Source: JAAERC01 sp965602655 (GTDB taxonomy: Bacteria; Zixibacteria; MSB-5A5; GN15; PGXB01). From it: DNA of 8,101 bases. The translations under genes and the position numbers were made by a program. Under the pieces are notes generated by a model. That model was not told the origin of the DNA. It searched no databases and saw only the letters and a program-made list of their open reading frames with translations. The stretch lies in assembly GCA_965602655.1 (NCBI GenBank), contig CBFCZE010000121.1:1-8101 (forward strand). The letters are read 5' to 3'. Shown piece after piece: positions 1-6,639 of the stretch; the first letter of the stretch is position 1; each line of letters starts with the position of its first letter.

Positions 1-64
1 ATAACATACCCAGTTCATACAAATGAAGTAAATCTTTATAATGCTTATTGGTACATTCACCCAT
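1..64 (-). CDS. Start of a probable anti-sigma factor (zinc-finger type), cut by window edge
   Basis: Only the first 21 codons are visible, reading MGECTNKHYKDLLHLYELGML from ATG at 64-62 and running off the left edge. The start is well supported: it lies one base after the sigma factor stop (TGATATG) and has a strong Shine-Dalgarno, GGGGAGG at 82-76, inside the end of the sigma gene, which suggests translational coupling. Short proteins beginning with an early Cys and a helical 'LLHLYELGML' segment directly downstream of an ECF sigma gene are typically zf-HC2-like anti-sigma factors, which hold the sigma factor inactive. The zinc-binding HxxxCxxC motif would lie outside the window, so the function is inferred from position and the N-terminus alone. 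Confidence 0.6.
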   Translation of the reverse strand, partial: MGECTNKHYKDLLHLYELGML

Positions 65-65
65 A

Positions 66-605
66 TCAGTCAATACCTCCCCTTTCCAGACAAGATGCCA
101 ACATAGATCTGGCCCTGGATAAGATTACATATAGATTACTGGGTGTAATATCTAATTTTTCACTGATTTCATTTACCTTATAGCCCTGAAAATGCAGGTT
201 TAGGATTCTGGCATACCGGGTATTTGTTTTTCCAATTTTCCTAAGACAGTCTAAAAGCTGTGGCGCCAGAATGGGATCAGGATCCCAGGTAGCATATTCC
301 TTTGTCGGATTTTCTTTTGAAGATGTAACAGTCTCACCACGTCTTTTACTTTTTCTATAATAATTCAAAAGTTTATTATGTAAAACATTATAAGCCCATG
401 CGGCAAAACTGGTTTCAAATACTATTTTCTTATATTCCTCAATAATAGTAAACATGGCATCCTGAACTATTTCTTTCGCGTCCTCTTCATTTACATTCTT
501 TTGGTACAAAAACAGCCGAAATCTAACAGTTAAAACTTGAAAAAACTCATTTTCCGAGGCTTTGTCTCCATCGCGAGCCTTTTTATAGAGCGTATTTATA
601 TCCAA
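66..605 (-). CDS. ECF-type RNA polymerase sigma-70 family factor
   Basis: Encodes 179 residues, the usual size for an ECF sigma factor, which directs RNA polymerase to a dedicated promoter set. Region 2 spans about residues 25-90: the helix around EEDAKEIVQDAMFTIIEEY (40-58) is the core-binding and -10 recognition segment, followed by FAAWAYNVLHNKLLNYYRKS (67-86). Region 4 is the last 50 or so residues, with the helix-turn-helix around VNEISEKLDITPSNLYVILS and the RAR motif typical of -35 recognition. The start is TTG at 605-603: an in-frame TAG lies four codons upstream and no in-frame ATG occurs before region 2, so TTG is the sensible choice; the ribosome site is weak (TAGGT). The gene is divergent from the propeller array and overlaps the ribosome site of the probable anti-sigma gene downstream. 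The targets cannot be read from this window. Confidence 0.9.
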   Translation of the reverse strand: MDINTLYKKARDGDKASENEFFQVLTVRFRLFLYQKNVNEEDAKEIVQDAMFTIIEEYKKIVFETSFAAWAYNVLHNKLLNYYRKSKRRGETVTSSKENPTKEYATWDPDPILAPQLLDCLRKIGKTNTRYARILNLHFQGYKVNEISEKLDITPSNLYVILSRARSMLASCLERGGID

Positions 606-786
606 ATCTAATACCTAATTCAGGATAATTCTTAAATATATATACAATATCAATCACCAATTGACAAACAAATAGACGCTTCAATCTGCATTTTGATACA
701 ATTATTTTTGTTAGAATTAAACAGGACATGACCCATTTGAAGAAACAGGGATATGTGAAATACTGTGAAATCAAATTGGAGGAGCT
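606..786. other. Divergent intergenic spacer between the sigma gene and the propeller array
   Basis: This AT-rich 181-bp spacer must hold the promoters for both directions. A candidate for the sigma gene is listed separately. For the plus-strand array I see a perfect TTGACA at 661-666, but nothing like a -10 at 16-18 bases, and TAGAAT at 712-717 has no suitably spaced -35. The array may therefore use a non-housekeeping promoter, possibly one read by the neighbouring ECF sigma factor; that is speculation. No gene is supported here. Confidence 0.6.
639..667 (-). promoter_or_regulatory. Candidate promoter for the sigma factor gene
   Basis: On the minus strand TTGTCA (667-662, five of six to the -35 consensus) is followed after exactly 17 bases by TATATA (644-639, four of six to the -10 consensus) within a run of alternating T and A. 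Transcription would start about 25 bases upstream of the TTG start. It is judged by eye from consensus matches only, in an AT-rich spacer where chance matches are easy. Confidence 0.35.
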
Positions 787-2184
787 ATGTCAAAACTGAT
801 CTGCTATTTGCTCTGTACTATTTTGCAATTTACAGCATTATTGATCAATGCTCAAAATCTGCTTGATAAACCGGAAAGCATAGCCTTTGATACGCTAAAC
901 AATCGATATCTGGTATCCAATGTTGGCGGTGCCGATATTATCCAGATTGAAGCAGATTTTGTTACGCAAAGTTATTACAAAACCGATTTGGGGGTTTACT
1001 GCGCAGGAAACCATATTGTTGATGATATCTTTTTTGTCTCATTAACTCCCAGATATATAAAAGCTTATGATTTAACAATCGATGAATTGGTAGCAGATAT
1101 AACAATTGGTACTGCCGCCAGTGTTGATGGAATGACCGCCGACACGTCCGGGAATCTTTATGTCGTTGATACACAATATAGGCGTATTTATAAAATCTCA
1201 ATAGCTGATTATTCATATTCAATTTTTGGTCAAGGACTCTCTCCATCGCCACAGGATGTCACTTTTGACGCCGAAAATAATCGTTTACTGGTATGTTATT
1301 ACTTTGATGCTTCACATGTTCAGGCAATTAGTCTGCCAGATGGCGCCTTATCGGTGGCAACTACAACACCTTATGGTTTTTACGATGGAATTACCCATGA
1401 TGGCAATGGAAATACTTTCTTGGCAACCCACTCCGGTGGTGGAAGAGTTTATAAATACGATGCTTTATTCGGGACACCTGAATTGATTTCTGATCTTCCA
1501 ATTGAGCCGGCCGGACTTGATTATAATAAACAAAATAATATTCTTGCTGTTCCCAGTTTTGGTGGAAACAAGGTTGATTTCTTTTCATTCAATGATGTCG
1601 ATGAAGACGGCATTCTTGATTATCAGGATAACTGCCCCATCAATTCAAATTCCGGGCAGGAAGACTCCGACGGAGATGGAAATGGTGATGTATGCGACCT
1701 CTGTCCCGGTTTTAATGATAATCTTGATGGGGATAACGACACTGTCCCCGATGGTTGTGATGTCTGCCCGGGATTCGATGATTTATCTGATTTCGATGAA
1801 GACGGATTTGTTGATGGCTGCGATAACTGTCTTGTGGATTCCAATCCAGATCAAGCTGATTCAGATGCTGATGAAATAGGTGATGCCTGCGACAATTGCC
1901 CAGAACATTACAATCCGGGACAGGAGGACAGTAACGGCAATGATGTCGGTGATCCATGTGATTATATCTGCGGTGATGCCGATGGTGACCGGCTGGTAAA
2001 TATTTTAGACATTGTATGCCTGCTAAATTACAAGTATAAAAGTGGTCCCGCTCCCGACCCGCTGGAATCAACAGATGTAAACAGCGATACATTGGTCAAT
2101 ATCCTGGATATAGTTTATCTAATTAATTTCAAGTACAAAGCTGGCCCGGAACCTGAATGTGAAGTATGGGTCAATAAATATTAA
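787..2184 (+). CDS. Secreted SMP-30/NHL-like propeller protein with TSP3 repeats and dockerin-like tail (array gene 1)
   Basis: A 465-residue exported protein. Residues 1-22 are a signal peptide (Lys-3, a hydrophobic core, predicted cleavage at LINA|QN). Residues about 23-268 form a repeat-rich beta domain with recurring 'AFDTLNNRYLVSN', 'TADTSGNLYVVD' and 'FDAENNRLLV' blades, resembling SMP-30/gluconolactonase or NHL propellers. Residues 270-394 are Asp- and Cys-rich TSP3-type calcium-binding repeats. Residues 395-458 contain two dockerin-type loops, DADGDRLVNILD and DVNSDTLVNILD, followed by a short extension ending VWVNKY. Start at ATG 787 with GGAGGAG at 778-784. It is the first gene of a four-gene array. 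No catalytic residues can be assigned, so an enzyme role should not be assumed; a surface binding or scaffold role is an inference. From codon 373 onward its DNA is identical to the end of the fourth array gene. Confidence 0.9.
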   Translation: MSKLICYLLCTILQFTALLINAQNLLDKPESIAFDTLNNRYLVSNVGGADIIQIEADFVTQSYYKTDLGVYCAGNHIVDDIFFVSLTPRYIKAYDLTIDELVADITIGTAASVDGMTADTSGNLYVVDTQYRRIYKISIADYSYSIFGQGLSPSPQDVTFDAENNRLLVCYYFDASHVQAISLPDGALSVATTTPYGFYDGITHDGNGNTFLATHSGGGRVYKYDALFGTPELISDLPIEPAGLDYNKQNNILAVPSFGGNKVDFFSFNDVDEDGILDYQDNCPINSNSGQEDSDGDGNGDVCDLCPGFNDNLDGDNDTVPDGCDVCPGFDDLSDFDEDGFVDGCDNCLVDSNPDQADSDADEIGDACDNCPEHYNPGQEDSNGNDVGDPCDYICGDADGDRLVNILDIVCLLNYKYKSGPAPDPLESTDVNSDTLVNILDIVYLINFKYKAGPEPECEVWVNKY

Positions 2185-2364
2185 TTTATAAAGTGAGGTG
2201 TTACAAAATGATTCCCTTTAAAAGACTAATAGTCTGCATTTTAATGGTTATCTGCCTGCCAGGAATTACCTTATCCCAAAACGGCTATTGGTTTAATCGG
2301 GCTGATATGCCTACAGCGCGACAAGAAATCCTGCCTGGCGAACTTGACGGCAAAATATATGTTA
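1903..2364 (+). repeat. Copy 1 of a perfect 462-bp direct repeat
   Basis: Every base from 1903 to 2364 matches 6110 to 6571 (offset 4207). The copy spans the last 93 codons of array gene 1, its stop, the 23-bp gap with ribosome site, and 157 bases of the Kelch gene. Just left of it an 11-base match (1888-1898) is interrupted by two synonymous differences at 1899 and 1902. At 2365 the copies diverge completely. This is probably the donor copy, because both genes it joins are intact here. Confidence 0.97.
2192..2200 (+). promoter_or_regulatory. Ribosome binding site that fixes the Kelch gene start
   Basis: AGTGAGGTG lies 7 bases before ATG 2208. A possible GTG start at 2193 falls inside this Shine-Dalgarno, so the ATG is the likely start; the signal peptide also begins correctly there (Met-Ile-Pro-Phe-Lys-Arg). 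The same site is duplicated at 6399-6407. Confidence 0.7.
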
Positions 2365-3647
2365 TCGGGGGTTGGCTGAATGGGAGTTCAATAACCGATA
2401 TAGTCGAGGTGTATGATCCGGCAACTGATACCTGGGAAACAGCGCCATCATTACCAACCAACCGACATCATTGTGCGGCAGTATCGGTTGATGGTATTCT
2501 CTATGTTATTGGTGGTTATACTAATTTAACCTGGCAAGACTGGATTCCGACTCCGATAACCTTGGCATATGATCCAACAACTGAGGAATGGACTACACGG
2601 GCGCCAATGACAGTGGCTCGCGGCGAACATAGTGCTGTCGTTTACGATGGAAAAATATATGTCACCGGTGGTAATAAGCGGTTTGGAGGGGTAACGCCGG
2701 TGGTTGAAGTCTATGATCCGGTAACTGATACCTGGACTCAGTTGGCAGCGATGATAACTCCTCGGCATCATCACGCCTCTACCGTAGTTGACGATACCCT
2801 GATTTATGTAGTAGGTGGGAGACAAGGTTTTTGGGGTGGTCCTTATACAATGATAAGTGCTGTAGAGGCTTATGCCCCGGCAAGCGATATATGGTACACT
2901 ATTACAAATATGCCCAAACCTCGAGGTGGTTTGTCGGCGGCGGGTATCGATGGAAAATTATACATTTTTGGAGGAGAAATCCCGGGAATTTACGAAGAGG
3001 TTGAAGAATATAACCCGGATTCGGATACCTGGGCTGAATTGACTCCAATGTTGACCCCACGCCACGGTACTGCCGCTGCTGTTGTAGAGGATACAGTTTA
3101 TATTATTGGTGGTTCCTATTGCGAAATGATGTGCACCGATAATTCTAACCACGGTTTTGTTCTGGGTTCATGTACCGATTCTGATTACGACGGATATGGC
3201 GATCCTGAAAATCCATCTAATACCTGTCCCCTTGACAATTGCCCGGATATTTATAATCCGGATCAATTTGACACCGATGAAGATGGTGTTGGCGATATAT
3301 GTGATGGCTGCCCTCTTAATTATAACCCGACTGCCGAGGATTCGGAAGAGGACGGCGTCCAAGATGCCTGCGACAACTGCCCCGATCATTATAATCCAGG
3401 GCAGGAAGATAGTAATGACAACGGTGTCGGTGATCTTTGCGATTATATCTGCGGTGATGCCGATGGTGATAAGTTGGTAAACATTTTAGATATTGTTTAC
3501 CTGATTAATTACAAGTATAAAGGTGGTCCCGCACCGGACCCACTTGAATCGGCCGATGTTAATTATGATATTTTGGTAAATATCCTCGATATAGTCTATC
3601 TGATCAATTTCAAGTACAAAAGCGGTCCCGACCCAAACTGCTCCTAA
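2208..3647 (+). CDS. Secreted six-blade Kelch propeller protein with TSP3 repeats and dockerin-like tail (array gene 2)
   Basis: A 479-residue exported protein. The signal peptide occupies residues 1-23 (KR, hydrophobic core, cleavage near TLS|QN). Residues about 28-310 carry six Kelch repeats, recognisable by the double-glycine strands GKIYVIGG, GILYVIGG, GKIYVTGG, TLIYVVGG, GKLYIFGG and DTVYIIGG and by 'YDPATDTW'-like turns with the conserved Tyr and Trp; six blades suffice to close a propeller. Residues about 324-411 are TSP3-type calcium-binding repeats of the NCPDIYNPDQFDTDEDGVGD kind. From residue 415 a dockerin-like pair (DADGDKLVNILD and DVNYDILVNILD) reaches the C-terminus. The tail matches its neighbours while the propeller belongs to another family, so this is a fold swap on a common tail. 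Kelch propellers usually bind proteins or glycans; the ligand is unknown. It begins 23 bp after gene 1 and is probably co-transcribed. Confidence 0.93.
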   Translation: MIPFKRLIVCILMVICLPGITLSQNGYWFNRADMPTARQEILPGELDGKIYVIGGWLNGSSITDIVEVYDPATDTWETAPSLPTNRHHCAAVSVDGILYVIGGYTNLTWQDWIPTPITLAYDPTTEEWTTRAPMTVARGEHSAVVYDGKIYVTGGNKRFGGVTPVVEVYDPVTDTWTQLAAMITPRHHHASTVVDDTLIYVVGGRQGFWGGPYTMISAVEAYAPASDIWYTITNMPKPRGGLSAAGIDGKLYIFGGEIPGIYEEVEEYNPDSDTWAELTPMLTPRHGTAAAVVEDTVYIIGGSYCEMMCTDNSNHGFVLGSCTDSDYDGYGDPENPSNTCPLDNCPDIYNPDQFDTDEDGVGDICDGCPLNYNPTAEDSEEDGVQDACDNCPDHYNPGQEDSNDNGVGDLCDYICGDADGDKLVNILDIVYLINYKYKGGPAPDPLESADVNYDILVNILDIVYLINFKYKSGPDPNCS

Positions 3648-3664
3648 ATAAAACAGGAGGAATT

Positions 3665-4972
3665 ATGATAAAGACTAATTGCATATTAATATTGTCGGCT
3701 TTAATAATAATACCGGCCCACGCGCAAAATCTCCTCAGTGGACCGGAAACGATTGTTTTCGACAGCCTTAATAATCGATATCTGGTCTCGAATATGAACT
3801 CTCCATATTATATTATTGCTATTGATATGGATGGCAATCAGTCTATATTCAATTCGGAAATGGTTTGGCCTCATGGGATGACAATTGTTGGGGACACTCT
3901 TTTTGTGGCAACCAATCGAGCCAGTAATGGAGGTATTGTTGGCTTTGATCTGACAACTGGTGATAGAATTTATGAAGAAATGAGATACAATTGGTATTAC
4001 TGTGTCAATTCCGTAACCGCTGATACTTCCGGAAACCTGTACTTTTCTTGTGGTTATTCTAGTGTTTATAGACTACAAATAAGTGACGGAACAAGCTATT
4101 TGCTGGCATCCAGTTTTTTTGTACCTAATGGAGTCTATTTTGATGCACCTAATAACCGAGTAATTCTGGCCGAAGAGGATTGGGGCTCAGACCTATTTAC
4201 CTTTGATGCCACTGATTATTCCATGTCGACTATTCCTTTTACGTATGGACGTTTTTCAGGGGTCACCGCGGATAATGATAATAATTTATTTGTATCTGCC
4301 TTCTGGGAAGGTGAGATTTATAAATTTGATGCCCCTTATTCCGGCGTTCCGGAATTGATATTAGACGGTTTAAATGGCCCCGAAGGAATATGCTATAATA
4401 AAAGAGATAATATTTTGGCTGTACCGCTTCTTCTGGATAATAGAATCGAATATTTTTCATTTAACGATCCGGACTTGGACGATATCCCTGATTATACTGA
4501 CAACTGTCCAGACATCTATAATCCCGGTCAGGATGATTCAGATGGCGATGGCATCGGCGACCTTTGTGATATCTGCGCGGGTTATGACGATACTCTTGAT
4601 GATGACGAAGACTCTGTTCCTGATGGCTGCAACGCCTGTCCCGGATTCGATGATTTTGCCGATTTGGATGACGACGAAGTTCCCAATGGATGCGACAATT
4701 GCCCTGATGACTTTAATCCTGATCAATTAGATACCGATGAAGATGACGTCGGTGATGTCTGTGATTGGATTTGTGGCGATACTGATGGCGATGAACTGGT
4801 AAATATTTTAGACATTGTATACCTGATAAATTACAAATACAAAAGTGGTCCTGCTCCTGCCCCGTTGAAATCAGCTGATGTTAATCATGATTCTTTGCTT
4901 AATATCCTTGATGTGGTTTATCTGATAAACAGTATTTATAAAAGTGGCCCTGAACCTCTGTGTACTGCATAG
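3665..4972 (+). CDS. Secreted SMP-30/NHL-like propeller protein with TSP3 repeats and dockerin-like tail (array gene 3)
   Basis: A 435-residue exported protein, paralogous to array genes 1 and 4. The signal peptide covers residues 1-20 (cleavage at PAHA|QN). The mature protein opens with QNLLSGPETIVFD and a 'LNNRYLVSN' blade, nearly the same wording as gene 1, and the propeller-like region continues to about residue 267. TSP3-type repeats run from 268 to 369, including the variant block 'CPGFDD..D.DDDEVPNGCDNC'. The dockerin-like pair starts at residue 370 with DTDGDELVNILD and DVNHDSLLNILD and ends the protein without the VWVNKY extension. ATG 3665 is preceded by AGGAGG at 3655-3660, and the gene starts 17 bp after the Kelch gene. 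The propeller sequence is clearly diverged from gene 1, so this duplication is old. Function unknown; extracellular calcium-stabilised binding is an inference. Confidence 0.9.
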   Translation: MIKTNCILILSALIIIPAHAQNLLSGPETIVFDSLNNRYLVSNMNSPYYIIAIDMDGNQSIFNSEMVWPHGMTIVGDTLFVATNRASNGGIVGFDLTTGDRIYEEMRYNWYYCVNSVTADTSGNLYFSCGYSSVYRLQISDGTSYLLASSFFVPNGVYFDAPNNRVILAEEDWGSDLFTFDATDYSMSTIPFTYGRFSGVTADNDNNLFVSAFWEGEIYKFDAPYSGVPELILDGLNGPEGICYNKRDNILAVPLLLDNRIEYFSFNDPDLDDIPDYTDNCPDIYNPGQDDSDGDGIGDLCDICAGYDDTLDDDEDSVPDGCNACPGFDDFADLDDDEVPNGCDNCPDDFNPDQLDTDEDDVGDVCDWICGDTDGDELVNILDIVYLINYKYKSGPAPAPLKSADVNHDSLLNILDVVYLINSIYKSGPEPLCTA

Positions 4973-5032
4973 GAAATGACTGTTATGAATAATTACATAA
5001 ATTATGAAAAGATGAATACTAATAAAAATATT

Positions 5033-5040
5033 AAGGGAGG
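5033..5040 (+). promoter_or_regulatory. Ribosome binding site that fixes the start of array gene 4
   Basis: AAGGGAGG sits four bases before ATG 5045. The open frame extends upstream to ATG 4976, but that would add 23 Asn/Lys-rich residues ahead of the signal peptide and has no proper ribosome site. The 72-bp gap 4973-5044 is therefore treated as non-coding; nothing else is evident in it. Confidence 0.75.
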
Positions 5041-5044
5041 ATTT

Positions 5045-6391
5045 ATGCAGAAAACAACTGTCCTTATTTTGTGTGCAATATTAATGTTCCTTTCATTAAT
5101 GGCCGGCGCCCAGAATCTGCTCAGATCACCTGAAAGTGCTATTTTTGATAAGGCGCATGACAGGTATTTAATTGGTAATTGGAACGGCGGAGATATTATC
5201 CAGGTGGATCTTGATGGCAATCAAAGCTATTTTAATACAGATCTATTTAGTGTCGCCGGATTACATATAGCAGGTAACAAACTATACGCATGTTCAAATG
5301 GCGGGACATATAACGGTTTAGTCAGTATTGATCTTGAAACCGGAAGTATTTTATCAACTATAGTATTAACAGATAAGGATATAATAAATGGAGTCACATC
5401 CGATAATTCCGGACATCTTTATGTTACAGATTGGGATGATGGCGGCGCAGGAGGCAACAAAATATATCAGGTTAATATTGCTGACGAAACCTGGTCGGTT
5501 TGCGTGTCAAGTATGCCTTCACCCAATGGAATTGAATTTGATGAAGCCAATAACCGGCTTATTGCAGTCAGCAACAATGCTTCAAATGGGCGAATATATA
5601 GTATCAATTTGAGTGATTTTAGCTACTATTTAATTGGATACATCGGAAGTGCAAGCGGCGATGGTGTCGCCCGCGATAATGAAGGTTATTGGTATTTCTC
5701 TGACTGGATTAATGATTATGTTTTTAGATATAATGCTGATTTCAGTTCCGGACCCGATGTTATTGCAACTGGTTTTAATAATCCGGCCGATATTAATTTC
5801 AATTTAAGAGATAACATTTTGATTGTTCCGGAATTTGGAGCTAATGCATTAAGTTTAGTGACCTTTGCAGACGATGATGCGGATGGTATTATTGATATAA
5901 ATGATAATTGTCTTGGTTTGATTAATCCTGACCAACTTGATGATGACAACGACGGTGTTGGAAATATGTGTGATATCTGTAATGGCGGCGATGACAATAT
6001 CGATACTGATACTGATAGTGTACCTGATGACTGCGATGCCTGTCCTGGTTTCGACGATGCTATTGACTTTGATGAGGACGGTTTCGCTGACGGATGCGAC
6101 AATTGTCCCGAACATTACAATCCGGGACAGGAGGACAGTAACGGCAATGATGTCGGTGATCCATGTGATTATATCTGCGGTGATGCCGATGGTGACCGGC
6201 TGGTAAATATTTTAGACATTGTATGCCTGCTAAATTACAAGTATAAAAGTGGTCCCGCTCCCGACCCGCTGGAATCAACAGATGTAAACAGCGATACATT
6301 GGTCAATATCCTGGATATAGTTTATCTAATTAATTTCAAGTACAAAGCTGGCCCGGAACCTGAATGTGAAGTATGGGTCAATAAATATTAA
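5045..6391 (+). CDS. Secreted SMP-30/NHL-like propeller protein with TSP3 repeats and dockerin-like tail (array gene 4)
   Basis: A 448-residue exported protein in the chosen frame start. The signal peptide covers residues 1-22 (cleavage at AGA|QN), then QNLLRSPESAIFD opens the propeller-like region, which shows blades such as 'DRYLIGNWNGGDIIQVDLDG' and 'TSDNSGHLYVTDWDD' up to about residue 275. TSP3-type repeats span 276-377, with the variant 'CDACPGFDD' block. The dockerin-like pair starts at 378 (DADGDRLVNILD, DVNSDTLVNILD). Residues 356-448 are identical to residues 373-465 of array gene 1, and the DNA is identical too, whereas the propeller is only distantly similar. The protein is thus a chimera of an old paralogue and a recently copied tail. 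A propeller function cannot be named; no catalytic site is recognised. Confidence 0.9.
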   Translation: MQKTTVLILCAILMFLSLMAGAQNLLRSPESAIFDKAHDRYLIGNWNGGDIIQVDLDGNQSYFNTDLFSVAGLHIAGNKLYACSNGGTYNGLVSIDLETGSILSTIVLTDKDIINGVTSDNSGHLYVTDWDDGGAGGNKIYQVNIADETWSVCVSSMPSPNGIEFDEANNRLIAVSNNASNGRIYSINLSDFSYYLIGYIGSASGDGVARDNEGYWYFSDWINDYVFRYNADFSSGPDVIATGFNNPADINFNLRDNILIVPEFGANALSLVTFADDDADGIIDINDNCLGLINPDQLDDDNDGVGNMCDICNGGDDNIDTDTDSVPDDCDACPGFDDAIDFDEDGFADGCDNCPEHYNPGQEDSNGNDVGDPCDYICGDADGDRLVNILDIVCLLNYKYKSGPAPDPLESTDVNSDTLVNILDIVYLINFKYKAGPEPECEVWVNKY

Positions 6392-6571
6392 TTTATAAAG
6401 TGAGGTGTTACAAAATGATTCCCTTTAAAAGACTAATAGTCTGCATTTTAATGGTTATCTGCCTGCCAGGAATTACCTTATCCCAAAACGGCTATTGGTT
6501 TAATCGGGCTGATATGCCTACAGCGCGACAAGAAATCCTGCCTGGCGAACTTGACGGCAAAATATATGTTA
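6110..6571 (+). repeat. Copy 2 of a perfect 462-bp direct repeat
   Basis: This copy is identical to 1903-2364. It provides the last 93 codons of array gene 4, the 23-bp gap and the first 157 bases of a Kelch gene. At 6572 it switches abruptly to unrelated sequence, which runs into the convergent DUF89 gene. No insertion-sequence ends or target-site duplications are seen at either boundary. It is probably the recipient copy, since it leaves the Kelch gene truncated. Confidence 0.97.
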
Positions 6572-6606
6572 AAGTCCAATTGGCGGATATATGGAAACTC
6601 CAGTAG
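6415..6606 (+). pseudogene. Truncated 5' fragment of the Kelch gene
   Basis: The first 52 codons are identical to the Kelch gene at 2208, including ribosome site (6399-6407), signal peptide and the first GKIYV strand. After the junction at 6571/6572 the frame adds only 11 unrelated residues (KVQLADIWKLQ) and stops at TAG 6604-6606. All six Kelch blades, the TSP3 repeats and the dockerin-like tail are missing, so it cannot make a propeller. With start signals intact it could still be translated and exported as a peptide of about 40 residues after signal cleavage. Its full identity to the parent suggests the event is recent. Confidence 0.88.
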
Positions 6607-6639
6607 TTACTCCTGCGTACCAATAGCATTTCTATCTCA

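Noticed and set aside
661..666. Perfect TTGACA as -35 for the plus-strand array
   Set aside because: No acceptable -10 occurs 16-18 bases downstream (the sequence there is around AATCTGCA); the same bases on the other strand serve better as a -35 for the sigma gene.
583..774. Minus-strand open frame of 63 codons in the spacer upstream of the sigma gene
   Set aside because: It overlaps the sigma start, has no recognisable domain or convincing ribosome site, and occupies the region that must carry the promoters.
1712..2092. Long minus-strand open frames rich in His, Arg and Tyr opposite the TSP3-dockerin regions (also 6060-6299 and 5716-6102)
   Set aside because: These are antisense shadows of GAT/GAC-rich repeat coding sequence; they recur wherever the repeats do and have no independent start signals.
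4976..5044. Upstream ATG start for array gene 4
   Set aside because: It would bury the signal peptide behind 23 Asn/Lys-rich residues and has no proper Shine-Dalgarno, while ATG 5045 has AAGGGAGG at correct spacing.
1903..6571. The 462-bp repeat as an insertion sequence or composite transposon end
   Set aside because: It encodes only parts of the array genes, has no transposase, no terminal inverted repeats and no target duplication, and its left edge lies in homologous coding sequence.
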